7,080 nt of DNA. Source: Euryarchaeota archaeon TMED117. Lineage in GTDB: Archaea; Thermoplasmatota; Poseidoniia; Poseidoniales; Poseidoniaceae. The DNA lies in the NCBI GenBank assembly GCA_002171315.2, contig NHFS02000030.1, positions 15,070-22,149 of the forward strand, in the 5' to 3' direction. Under the pieces are notes generated by a model. It made no database searches. It was not told the origin of the DNA and saw nothing but the letters and a program-made list of their open reading frames with translations. A program made the position numbers and the translations under genes. Position 1 is the stretch's first letter, and the number at the start of each line of letters is the position of its first letter. Below are positions 1-6,611 of this stretch, one piece after another.

Positions 1-602
1 CCAATCAACTTCTCAACGTGGTGAAGTGCACTTGATTCGACGAAGAGATATCCACGCATATTGTTTGGATGGAGAACAGAGAAGATTTCTCCTTGGAGCG
101 AAGTTAGCGAACCACTTCCGTGGAGACGTGCATACATTTCATCTGCAACACGTTGTTCAGAACCAATCGCTGTTTTGACGATGTAGAGGAAAGAGCCGAC
201 AGATCCATACATTTCACGGAACAACTTCTCAGAGCCCTCCATTTCATCCATGTTGGAAAAGACACAGTTGTATTCGAGCAACTTACCAGGGTCGATCCAT
301 TCGTGAGAAACATAACGCCCTGTTGGTGCTACTTCCTCGGAACTTGTTGCAACAAGGATCGGCATAACATCGACTAGATTACGACCCATGTCGACACCAC
401 GTTCTGGCCCGGTTCCAATGTATTCAAGTGTTTCAGGAGCAAGTCCTGTTGCTTCGGTTACACGTGCAAGAACTTCTTCTGGAGTATCTCCTGCGCCCCA
501 TACACCATCCCAGAGACCTGGGAAATCATTGTCATCCTTGCTTCGGTTAAGCAGCAACAACTTTTCTTCAAATCGTACAAAAACAATAAACGCTTCAGTC
601 AT
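1..602 (-). CDS. spt5: Transcription elongation factor Spt5/NusG with N-terminal Nudix-like domain (partial, 3' end off window)
   Basis: Reading leftwards from an ATG at 602-600, the frame stays open for 200 codons to the window edge. Residues about 137-200 match the archaeal Spt5 NGN domain: FLYIVKTAIGSEQ, then the strand pair with IFSVLHPN and MRGYLFVES. Spt5 binds the RNA polymerase clamp with Spt4 as a processivity factor; the rest of NGN and the KOW domain would lie off the left edge. Residues 1-110 are extra. They look like a Nudix fold: VFVRFEEKLLLLNR, FPGLWDGVWGAGD (27-39), a box-like helix TPEEVLARVTEATGL (40-54), and EWIDPGKLLEY (101-111), which resembles the family's 'WVxPxEL' strand. 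The box lacks the catalytic glutamates (R47 is followed directly by V; A51 replaces the second E of EE), so hydrolase activity is doubtful. The start is supported by GGTGA at 613-609, six bases upstream; the internal ATG at 251-249 has no such signal. secE lies 20 bp upstream, the usual archaeal partner. The NGN call is firm, the Nudix call moderate. Confidence 0.87.
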   Translation of the reverse strand, partial: MTEAFIVFVRFEEKLLLLNRSKDDNDFPGLWDGVWGAGDTPEEVLARVTEATGLAPETLEYIGTGPERGVDMGRNLVDVMPILVATSSEEVAPTGRYVSHEWIDPGKLLEYNCVFSNMDEMEGSEKLFREMYGSVGSFLYIVKTAIGSEQRVADEMYARLHGSGSLTSLQGEIFSVLHPNNMRGYLFVESSALHHVEKLI

Positions 603-622
603 CAATAATCACCAACTCATCC

Positions 623-889
623 TCAGATTCCGAATACATCGTGAATCAACCAAGGAAGGAAATTGTCCATAAGAACAAGTAAGATAAATCCGATTGCTCC
701 AAGAACGAACAAACCAATACCACAGATGATGCTGGTTTGCTTGAATTCTTGCGGCGTCGGCTTTCGCGCCATTCGAATAATTCGGGCCCAAGAGCCACGG
801 GAAATCTTGCGGAACTGGGCTTCTATCCAGTCTTGACGGTCCTGAACAGCATCCTCGAATGTGCGTGAATCATCTTTTTTATCCGACAT
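623..889 (-). CDS. secE: Preprotein translocase subunit SecE / Sec61-gamma
   Basis: This 88-residue protein is the small single-span subunit that clamps the SecY channel in the cell membrane. What shows it: a charged, cytoplasmic amphipathic N-terminal helix (about 10-40), the family hallmark ARKPTPQEF at 41-49, and one hydrophobic segment at about 52-74 (rich in I, G, L, F, V), with a short tail. The length fits the archaeal SecE/Sec61-gamma group. The frame can be extended upstream to an ATG at 979, but those 30 residues are not SecE-like. The ATG at 889-887 has GAGG at 900-897 seven bases ahead, and the N-terminus MSDKKDD is typical, so the short form is chosen. It is followed after 20 bp by spt5, the conserved archaeal secE-spt5 order, and is probably co-transcribed with it. 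It diverges from the dnaJ gene. Confidence 0.93.
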   Translation of the reverse strand: MSDKKDDSRTFEDAVQDRQDWIEAQFRKISRGSWARIIRMARKPTPQEFKQTSIICGIGLFVLGAIGFILLVLMDNFLPWLIHDVFGI

Positions 890-924
890 GGTACAACCTC
901 GTGCTTTCCTACCGACCCAACCCC

Positions 925-943
925 CTATTATAACCGCTTCCAC
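925..943 (-). promoter_or_regulatory. Probable secE-spt5 promoter (TATA box and BRE)
   Basis: On the minus strand, TTATAATAG at 933-925 is a good archaeal TATA-box match, preceded by the purine-rich GGAAGCGG (941-934) that could serve as the TFB recognition element. Initiation about 26 bases downstream would fall near 902, giving a short leader that just includes the GAGG ribosome site of secE. Judged by eye only. Confidence 0.5.
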
Positions 944-963
944 GCGAACTGGTTTCCAAAACG

Positions 964-995
964 AAGCAATATTCGGCAAGAGTTGATGAGGGGTG
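964..995 (+). promoter_or_regulatory. Possible dnaJ promoter and an oddly placed Shine-Dalgarno-like sequence
   Basis: AATATT at about 968-973, preceded by CGAAGC, is a weak TATA/BRE candidate that would start transcription at about 995-1000. GAGGGGTG at 988-995 is a strong match to the archaeal anti-SD, but it lies 19 bases before the only possible dnaJ ATG (1015). An in-frame TAG at 1006-1008 rules out any earlier dnaJ start. The SD-like sequence is instead well spaced for the ATG at 1001, which is in another frame. If transcription begins at or after about 1000, dnaJ would be read from a very short leader without SD. Confidence 0.3.
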
Positions 996-1014
996 AACGG
1001 ATGCGTAGCCTTGT

Positions 1015-1902
1015 ATGGCTTCGCCTGACCCTTATGCTACTCTTGGTGTTTCTCGCAACGCCTCGGATGCTGAGATTAAACGAGCATTTCGAAAACTTGC
1101 TCGTAAACACCATCCCGATCGGAATCCAAATGATGCCGCTGCTGAAGCCAAATTCAAAGAAGTCCAAGCCGCGTACGAGATGATTGGAGATGCTTCAAAG
1201 CGTCAAGAATACGAGCAGAAAAAGCGTATGGAAAACATGTTTGGGGGAGGCGGTGGTCGTTCTCCTTTCGGAGGAGGTATGGGCGGCGGCTTCGAAGATA
1301 TGATCGGACAAATGTTCGGTGGACAACAGCAAAATCCGTTCCAACAACGTCAACGACGGCCTCAAGCAAGGCCCAAAGGCAGCGACATTCATGTTTCGGT
1401 GGATGTGGAAATGGACCAAGCGATCAAGGGTGGTGAAATCACATTCCAAGCACAACGTATCAAGGTAGGAAATGGTAACGTGGCATCGAAGACCACTCAG
1501 AATTTCAAGATCCGGATTGAACCTGGTGTCAAACACGGTACCTCCAAACGCCTGAAGGGACAAGGAAACGAGCATCCACAAGGAACTGCGGGCGATCTTC
1601 ATGTCACGTTCCGAATCGATGCTGGAGAAGGAAGGCGCTGGGAAAACGGAATCCTCATTCAACAAGTATCCATTCCTTACTCAACGATGATGCTTGGCGG
1701 TAAGGTCAAAGTGAATTTACCATCCGGGAAAAGCGGGCTTCTAAGTGTGGCTGGAAACAGCCAGCCTGGTGACAGAAGACGAATGACAAAAGCAGGCTAT
1801 CTCCAAGGAGATTTAGATCTTGAATTTATTCTCGATGAACATGAAGAATTGACCGCAGAACAAATCAAAATCCTCGGACAGCTCAAAGATGTGGGGCTGT
1901 AA
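1015..1902 (+). CDS. dnaJ: Type II DnaJ/Hsp40 co-chaperone (no zinc finger)
   Basis: This 295-residue J-domain protein would stimulate the ATPase of a DnaK/Hsp70 partner and deliver unfolded clients in the cytoplasm. The J domain spans about 4-69, with YATLGV at 7-12, the helix II basic face KRAFRKLARKHH and the essential HPD at 33-35. A Gly/Phe-rich linker follows (76-103), then a Gln/Arg stretch (104-119). Two beta-rich C-terminal client-binding domains follow: about 123-205 (DIHVSVDVEMDQAIKGGE, then FKIRIEPGVKHGT) and about 206-275 (ending QGDLDLEFIL). The protein has no cysteine at all, so the CxxCxGxG zinc repeats of classical DnaJ are absent. This places it with type II proteins such as CbpA and Sis1. 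The start at 1015 is the only ATG in frame after the TAG at 1006. No dnaK or grpE is in the window. The RNase gene begins 4 bp after the stop, so the two are probably one transcript. Confidence 0.94.
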   Translation: MASPDPYATLGVSRNASDAEIKRAFRKLARKHHPDRNPNDAAAEAKFKEVQAAYEMIGDASKRQEYEQKKRMENMFGGGGGRSPFGGGMGGGFEDMIGQMFGGQQQNPFQQRQRRPQARPKGSDIHVSVDVEMDQAIKGGEITFQAQRIKVGNGNVASKTTQNFKIRIEPGVKHGTSKRLKGQGNEHPQGTAGDLHVTFRIDAGEGRRWENGILIQQVSIPYSTMMLGGKVKVNLPSGKSGLLSVAGNSQPGDRRRMTKAGYLQGDLDLEFILDEHEELTAEQIKILGQLKDVGL

Positions 1903-1906
1903 TTTT

Positions 1907-4144
1907 ATGCCAAAACACAACAAAAAGAACAGTTCTCGTGGCCCCGACGACGAACGATTTTGGAGACGTTTTACTTCCTTACTACGAGAAGATGAACTCT
2001 GGGAGAAGGATTGGTCGCTCGATGAGATGGTCGATTTCATCCTCCAGCACGAAAACCGCCCTCCTTCGCGAGAAGATGACAAATCCTATCGAAAACGATT
2101 GATGGATGATGTTGCGAAAATAATCACCTCAAGTCGGAGTAATTCCACACACTTCACATGGCAGGGAAACAATTCAGTTCGACCCAGATCACGTGAAGAT
2201 ATCGTCGAAATCAATGAAGCAGTCTCGCATTGGTCATCTCAACTCGCTCGACTTGAAGGAGAGGAAGAACACTGGACTGAGGCAGATCGACAGACCTTTT
2301 CTCTCCTCATAGAAACGTGGGAAGCAATGCTTACTGGGACTTCTTTACCTGAAGGATGTTCAATTCACGAACATACGGGGATGAAATGGAAATTGTTCAA
2401 TCTCGAACTCGAAATTAAACGTCTTGCTGCCCGTAAGTCTGGGTTGAGATTTCCAGAATTCGAACCGGCAATGGCGTGGATGTTGGTCGAAAGTAAACAC
2501 TGGACATTGCTTGAACTGCTCCAACAAAGGCTTGCATGGCGAAGAAAAAACAACCTCAATCCGTTCCCATCCTCCTATGATTCATCCCTTGAATCGTGGG
2601 CAGAGACGTTACCTGATGTCAATGCTGAGGCTGAGATTAGCAAAGGCCGAACAGATCTTCGCCACCTTAAATTTGTAACAATTGACCCTCCCGATGCAAA
2701 GGATTTTGATGATGCGATTTGTTTTGAAAAGAGCGGAAACGGCTCAACGCTATGGGTTGCTATAGCCGATGTTGCCCATTACGTCAGTCCCGATTCTCGG
2801 CTCGATACGACTGCGCAAGCAAGAGCAACTTCGGTGTATTTGCCTCATGGCGTTCTTCCAATGCTCCCGTTTAGGCTCGCAGATGACTTGTGCTCACTTC
2901 GAGCAAATGTTCCTCGATTAGCAATGGTTATCGAGATGAAACTCGATGAAAACATGGCCATTGTCGAGTCAAAAGCGCATGAAGCAGTCATTGATGTCAA
3001 AGAAAATCTTGCGTATGAAGACACCCTTGAGGATTCGAGATGGGATGAACTGTTCACCCTTGCTGAGCACTGGCAAAAGGATGAGCTTCGATTGAATGTT
3101 CAACAAGGAGAACAACGCCCGCGTATTCAAGAAGATGGATCGGTTCGAATCGATGTTAAATGGCCAAATAAGGCAACAAAGATGATTGAAACATTCATGG
3201 TTAAGACCAACAATATTGTTGGTGAAATGCTCGGTTCAAAAGGTGCATTACTCCCATGGCGTTGCCATCCATCACCAGATTCAATCGATGTGCGGGACCT
3301 CAACGAGCAACTCAAAGCCCTGGATATTGGCATTACATTACCAGAACCACGAACAAAATCAAAGGGTCAAAATGATACAGATGAATTAGCAAGTCTACTC
3401 GGTTCTTGGGCAGGAAATAGTATCGACTTGAGTGGGTTGGAATCCTCCCACGAAGAGAATACTGATGTACCCGATTATCTCAAAGAAGTTTCAGATCAAG
3501 ATGCAAGAGATGAGATGCTCGATGGTTTACGGCAAGCGCAAGAGAAAGCCGTTTCACTCAGCGCTTCCATGCGACGAGTCGTCGATCAGGGACTCTTCCA
3601 ACTGATGAATCGCGCTCGTTATGATGTCGTTAATGTGGGTCATTTCGGCCTCAATCTTGACGCATATGCTCATTTCACAAGTCCAATACGCAGATATCCT
3701 GATTTGATTGTACACCGTCAACTCAAAGCACATTTACACAATAAAGAATGGGTCTACAGCGAAGAAGAATTGTCTTCATTAAGCGAGCACTGTTCATCTC
3801 AGGGAAGAATGGCACAAGTGCTTGAATGGGAACTTGTGGCTGTTGCACTAAATTGGCATCTACGTCTTTCAGAACATCAGCAGTGGAATGCTCGAGTCGT
3901 TGGTTTGAGAACACCTTGGATATTCCTCGATCTCAAAGATGATGGTTCCATGCATGGCCGAATGCATCTCAAACAATTGTCTAAGAAGAAGAATTTGTTC
4001 ATTGATGATCATGGACTCCAACTCTTGGAAGAAGGTCGGGATGGGCAAGGCGAACATGCTCTGCTTGAACTTGGACAACTCTTCCCCTGTCGAATCCGAG
4101 GACTCGATCTTTGGTCTGGACGTCTTGACCTATCGCCGGTCTAG
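1907..4144 (+). CDS. rnr: RNase R/RNase II family 3'-5' exoribonuclease with atypical N-terminus
   Basis: A processive hydrolytic 3'-5' exoribonuclease of the RNB family, 745 residues from the ATG at 1907. The RNB domain begins near RTDLRHLKFVTID. Its metal-binding aspartates sit in IDPPDAKDFDD (D260, D266, D268, D269). LPMLPFRLADDLCSL (about 317-331) and GHFGLNLDAYAHFTSPIRRY (578-597, catalytic Arg in SPIRRY) are also diagnostic, so the active site looks intact. Residues about 655-745 form a C-terminal S1-like RNA-binding barrel ending in SGRLDLSPV. The first 235 or so residues are charged and helical, with no recognisable cold-shock domain. The stretch AMAWMLVESKHW plus 'DLxHLxxxTID' recalls the organellar/cyanobacterial RNase II branch rather than E. 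coli RNase R. About 50 extra acidic residues (roughly 504-556) lie before the GHFG block. An alternative ATG at 1889 would add six residues and overlap dnaJ by 14 bp; 1907 is preferred because MPKHNKK is a typical hydrophilic beginning. Neither start has a strong SD. Gene 4 bp downstream of dnaJ. Confidence 0.92.
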   Translation: MPKHNKKNSSRGPDDERFWRRFTSLLREDELWEKDWSLDEMVDFILQHENRPPSREDDKSYRKRLMDDVAKIITSSRSNSTHFTWQGNNSVRPRSREDIVEINEAVSHWSSQLARLEGEEEHWTEADRQTFSLLIETWEAMLTGTSLPEGCSIHEHTGMKWKLFNLELEIKRLAARKSGLRFPEFEPAMAWMLVESKHWTLLELLQQRLAWRRKNNLNPFPSSYDSSLESWAETLPDVNAEAEISKGRTDLRHLKFVTIDPPDAKDFDDAICFEKSGNGSTLWVAIADVAHYVSPDSRLDTTAQARATSVYLPHGVLPMLPFRLADDLCSLRANVPRLAMVIEMKLDENMAIVESKAHEAVIDVKENLAYEDTLEDSRWDELFTLAEHWQKDELRLNVQQGEQRPRIQEDGSVRIDVKWPNKATKMIETFMVKTNNIVGEMLGSKGALLPWRCHPSPDSIDVRDLNEQLKALDIGITLPEPRTKSKGQNDTDELASLLGSWAGNSIDLSGLESSHEENTDVPDYLKEVSDQDARDEMLDGLRQAQEKAVSLSASMRRVVDQGLFQLMNRARYDVVNVGHFGLNLDAYAHFTSPIRRYPDLIVHRQLKAHLHNKEWVYSEEELSSLSEHCSSQGRMAQVLEWELVAVALNWHLRLSEHQQWNARVVGLRTPWIFLDLKDDGSMHGRMHLKQLSKKKNLFIDDHGLQLLEEGRDGQGEHALLELGQLFPCRIRGLDLWSGRLDLSPV

Positions 4145-4155
4145 CATCAATGCTA
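4142..4155. repeat. Perfect inverted repeat at the copA promoter (possible operator)
   Basis: TAGCAT-CA-ATGCTA is a perfect 6+2+6 dyad. It begins within the stop codon of the RNase gene and abuts the TATA-like element of copA, where the BRE would be. A dimeric regulator bound here could block or aid TFB/TBP. A short dyad can occur by chance, and no regulator gene is seen nearby. Confidence 0.4.
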
Positions 4156-4187
4156 ATTATGAGCGACGAATGACCAAAACATAGAGG
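4154..4187 (+). promoter_or_regulatory. copA: Candidate copA promoter and ribosome binding site
   Basis: TAATTATGA at 4154-4162 is an AT-rich TATA candidate. Initiation about 26 bases on, near 4184, would leave a leader of about 10 bases to the ATG at 4195. GAGG at 4184-4187 stands seven bases before that ATG and would be the SD. This suggests copA can be transcribed apart from the dnaJ-RNase pair, although read-through across the 50-bp gap is possible. Confidence 0.4.
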
Positions 4188-4194
4188 CACCACA

Positions 4195-6444
4195 ATGGCT
4201 GAAACAACACTTCGAGTCAGGGGTATGACCTGTTCTTCTTGCGTTGCATCAGTAGAATCTGTCGTCTCCAAGGTGCCCGGTGTCGAATCTGTTCGTGTAA
4301 ATCTGGCCTTGGAGAAAGCAAGCATTACTTGGAGTACAGACAAGATCAGTATTGACGAAGTCGTGAATGCAGTTGAGAAAAAGGGATTCAGCGCTGAAAA
4401 GATCTCAACACCAGAAACCATTCGCTCAGAAGCAGTTCAATCCGCACGTAAACAGGGTCAACTTGCAGGTTTTGCACTTCTCTTGTCAATTCCGACCCTC
4501 ATCGTGAGTATGTTTGTTTCAGATTTAGGAGAAACCGGTTCAATCGATACTCGATTCCTCTTGGCCTTCCTGCTTGCAACGCCTGTCTATGTTTTCTCTG
4601 GAATGCAGTTCCACAAAGGTGCTTGGAAAGCTATCCTATCTGGACGTGCAAATATGGACGTATTGGTTCACTTAGGTACCACGACGGCCATGATTTGGTC
4701 CGTGTTGGTTACCTTCGAGTCAGTGTTTACGTTCCTTCCAACCATCTTCTCTACTACTGAGCACGTCTTCTATGATGGAGCAGCACTGATTATCGCATTC
4801 ATTTTAGTTGGGAATTTTCTCGAGAGTAGAGCGAAATTACAAGCGACAGATTCGGTCTATTCACTGATGAATCTTCAGCCCAAAACTGCTCTCGTTGTAG
4901 ATGATGATGGTGCAACTGAGCGCCAACCTGTAGAAGACATTCTCTCGGGAACACATATCTTAGTTCAAGTCGGACAAACAATCCCATTGGATGGAATTGT
5001 CCTCGAAGGTTCTGCATTAATCGACACATCAATGATGACGGGTGAAACATATCCTGTACGACGTAAGGAAGGGGATGAAGTCATTGGAGGAACGATTGTT
5101 CTTGATTCACCATTAACTCTTCAAACAACTCAACCCTTCCATTCAACTCTTCTCTCAAGGGTTATCTCAATGGTTGATGAAGCCCAAATGGGCAAAGCTC
5201 CTGTACAGAGATTAGTCGATAAAATCTCATCAGTTTTCGTACCCTTCGTACTCTTTTGCGCCCTTGCTTCAGCCGTATTTTGGATGATGTCATCCGGAGA
5301 AGGGGATAGAAGCGGAGGAGAAGTGGCGATACTTGCACTCGTATCGACATTGGTCATTGCTTGTCCTTGTGCTTTGGGATTAGCAACACCAACCGCACTC
5401 ATGGTAGGGACTGGAATTGGTGCTCGCTATGGTCTGCTCATCAAAGGCATTGAAGCGCTGGAACGATCGCATGCAACAACAACCCTCGTCGTTGACAAGA
5501 CTGGGACCTTAACGACTGGTAAACCGAAAGTATCTCACATTGCACTTATTGATGGAGAAGTACGCGAGATTCTTGGCATAGCCGCCTCACTTGAACACGC
5601 CTCAACGCACCCAATGGCTGAAGCGATTCTTGCTTCTTGGTCAAATGTAACGAAGGAGAGACCCGAAATTAGCGATATCGAAAGCATGGGTGGAATGGGC
5701 CTTATTGGACGACTTGATGATGAAGTGGTTGCAATTGGTAATGAGCCGCTCATGACCCATGTTCGTGTTGATCTAAGCAGCCATCAAGATGCAATCAAAA
5801 CTGCTGCTGAAAAAGGATCTACGCTGGCTTTCGTATCCAAAGGAACGCAATTACTTGGATGGATTGAAACGACAGACCGACTCCGGGAATCAACTGTTTC
5901 AGCAATTAAATTCGCTCAACAATCCAACCTTGAAGTCATTATGCTTACAGGTGACCGTGATGAAACTGCACAACAAATCGCCAAGGAATGTGGAATTACA
6001 ACCGTTGTATCCAATGTACGCCCAGATGAAAAAGCAGACTATATTTCAAAATTGCAACAAGATGGTGCGTGTGTCGCAATGGTCGGTGATGGAATCAACG
6101 ATGCTGCTGCTTTAGCCACTGCAGATGTTGGTATTGCCATGGGTGCTGGAAGCGATATTGCTCTTGATTCAGCAGATATTGTATTGATCCGAAATGATCT
6201 ACTCGATGCTGTTTCAGCTCTGGAACTCGGTCAAGTTACAATGCGAAAAATTCGAAGCAATCTAGGATGGGCTTTTGTCTACAATTTGATAGGAATCCCT
6301 CTTGCCATGGGTCTGCTGCTACCATGGACCGGTTGGCTCTTACCTCCTGCATTTGCGGCTGCTGCAATGTCTCTCTCTTCATTGAGCGTTGTTGCGAATT
6401 CACTAACTCTACGATGGTGGAGGCCGCGACTTCCTTCTGCCTGA
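4195..6444 (+). CDS. copA: Copper(I)-exporting P1B-1-type ATPase CopA
   Basis: A 749-residue membrane ATPase that pumps Cu+ out of the cytoplasm. It carries one N-terminal heavy-metal-associated domain (1-70) with GMTCSSC (Cys13, Cys16). Predicted membrane spans lie near 91-109, 119-137, 156-182, 191-210, 346-367, 379-405, 688-708 and 710-738. The actuator loop has TGET (282-285). The ion-channel CPC is at 390-392, the phosphorylated Asp is D434 in DKTGTLT, the nucleotide-binding HP is at 472-473 and the hinge GDGIND at 631-636. The Cu+-specific (P1B-1) residues are all present: N689 and YN (696-697) in TM7, and MSLSS (725-729) in TM8. Silver could be a second substrate. Length and motifs are complete, with no sign of damage. 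There is no upstream in-frame start. The gene lies 50 bp after the RNase gene; no CopZ chaperone or copper regulator is visible in the window. Confidence 0.97.
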   Translation: MAETTLRVRGMTCSSCVASVESVVSKVPGVESVRVNLALEKASITWSTDKISIDEVVNAVEKKGFSAEKISTPETIRSEAVQSARKQGQLAGFALLLSIPTLIVSMFVSDLGETGSIDTRFLLAFLLATPVYVFSGMQFHKGAWKAILSGRANMDVLVHLGTTTAMIWSVLVTFESVFTFLPTIFSTTEHVFYDGAALIIAFILVGNFLESRAKLQATDSVYSLMNLQPKTALVVDDDGATERQPVEDILSGTHILVQVGQTIPLDGIVLEGSALIDTSMMTGETYPVRRKEGDEVIGGTIVLDSPLTLQTTQPFHSTLLSRVISMVDEAQMGKAPVQRLVDKISSVFVPFVLFCALASAVFWMMSSGEGDRSGGEVAILALVSTLVIACPCALGLATPTALMVGTGIGARYGLLIKGIEALERSHATTTLVVDKTGTLTTGKPKVSHIALIDGEVREILGIAASLEHASTHPMAEAILASWSNVTKERPEISDIESMGGMGLIGRLDDEVVAIGNEPLMTHVRVDLSSHQDAIKTAAEKGSTLAFVSKGTQLLGWIETTDRLRESTVSAIKFAQQSNLEVIMLTGDRDETAQQIAKECGITTVVSNVRPDEKADYISKLQQDGACVAMVGDGINDAAALATADVGIAMGAGSDIALDSADIVLIRNDLLDAVSALELGQVTMRKIRSNLGWAFVYNLIGIPLAMGLLLPWTGWLLPPAFAAAAMSLSSLSVVANSLTLRWWRPRLPSA

Positions 6445-6475
6445 GCAAACAAAATCTTGTCGTATTTGTTTAATC

Positions 6476-6503
6476 GGCGGTTTCAAATCCATGATTGACC
6501 GCC
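6476..6503. repeat. Inverted repeat between copA and tRNA-Leu
   Basis: GGCGGT (6476-6481) pairs with ACCGCC (6498-6503). With a two-base bulge, CAA (6484-6486) pairs with TTG (6495-6497), giving a nine-pair hairpin with an eight-base loop. It starts 31 bases after the copA stop and ends 10 bases before the tRNA. There is no T-run after it, so it is not an evident terminator. It could be a processing or 3'-end structure of the copA message, or part of the tRNA leader. Confidence 0.4.
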
Positions 6504-6513
6504 ATCAATTTGC

Positions 6514-6600
6514 GCGGGGGTCGCCCAGCTTGGTCAACGGCGGTGGGTTTAGGTCCCATTCCTTATTGGTTCGCAGGTTCGAATCCTGCCCCCCGCACCA
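6514..6600 (+). tRNA. tRNA-Leu (anticodon UAG), CCA encoded
   Basis: A full class II cloverleaf can be drawn by hand. The acceptor stem GCGGGGG (6514-6520) pairs with CCCCCGC (6590-6596), followed by discriminator A (6597) and an encoded CCA (6598-6600). The D arm spans 6523-6541 (GCC/GGC, with GG at 6532-6533). The anticodon stem is GTGGG (6543-6547) with CCCAT (6555-6559); the loop TTTAGGT has anticodon TAG at 6550-6552, reading CUA and other CUN leucine codons. The variable region is 13 bases (6560-6572), with only a two-pair stem (CC/GG). The T arm is GCAGG-TTCGAAT-CCTGC (6573-6589). The sequence is close in style to euryarchaeal tRNA-Leu. No intron is present. Discriminator A and the long variable region suit LeuRS recognition. 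Confidence 0.96.
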
Positions 6601-6611
6601 TGCTTTACCGT

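Noticed and set aside
120..672. Plus-strand open frames at 120-377 and 388-672
   Set aside because: They are antisense to spt5 and its junction with secE; the minus-strand frame has clear NGN and SecE homology.
890..979. N-terminal extension of SecE to an ATG at 979 (118 residues)
   Set aside because: The extra residues are not SecE-like and would run through the TATA-like element; the ATG at 889 has GAGG at the right spacing.
1195..1665. 156-codon open frame on the minus strand inside dnaJ
   Set aside because: Lies opposite a clear Hsp40 gene and shows no recognisable domain; a shadow frame.
1889..1906. Upstream ATG at 1889 as start of the RNase gene
   Set aside because: It would overlap dnaJ by 14 bp and add WGCNF, which is not typical; ATG 1907 follows dnaJ by 4 bp. 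The choice is likely, not certain.
3999..4421. 140-codon open frame on the minus strand across the RNase end and copA start
   Set aside because: Overlaps the S1-like and HMA coding sequences on the other strand, with no family resemblance.
6476..6503. Inverted repeat as a rho-independent type terminator of copA
   Set aside because: No T-run follows the stem, and archaeal termination depends on U-rich tracts; kept only as an inverted repeat.
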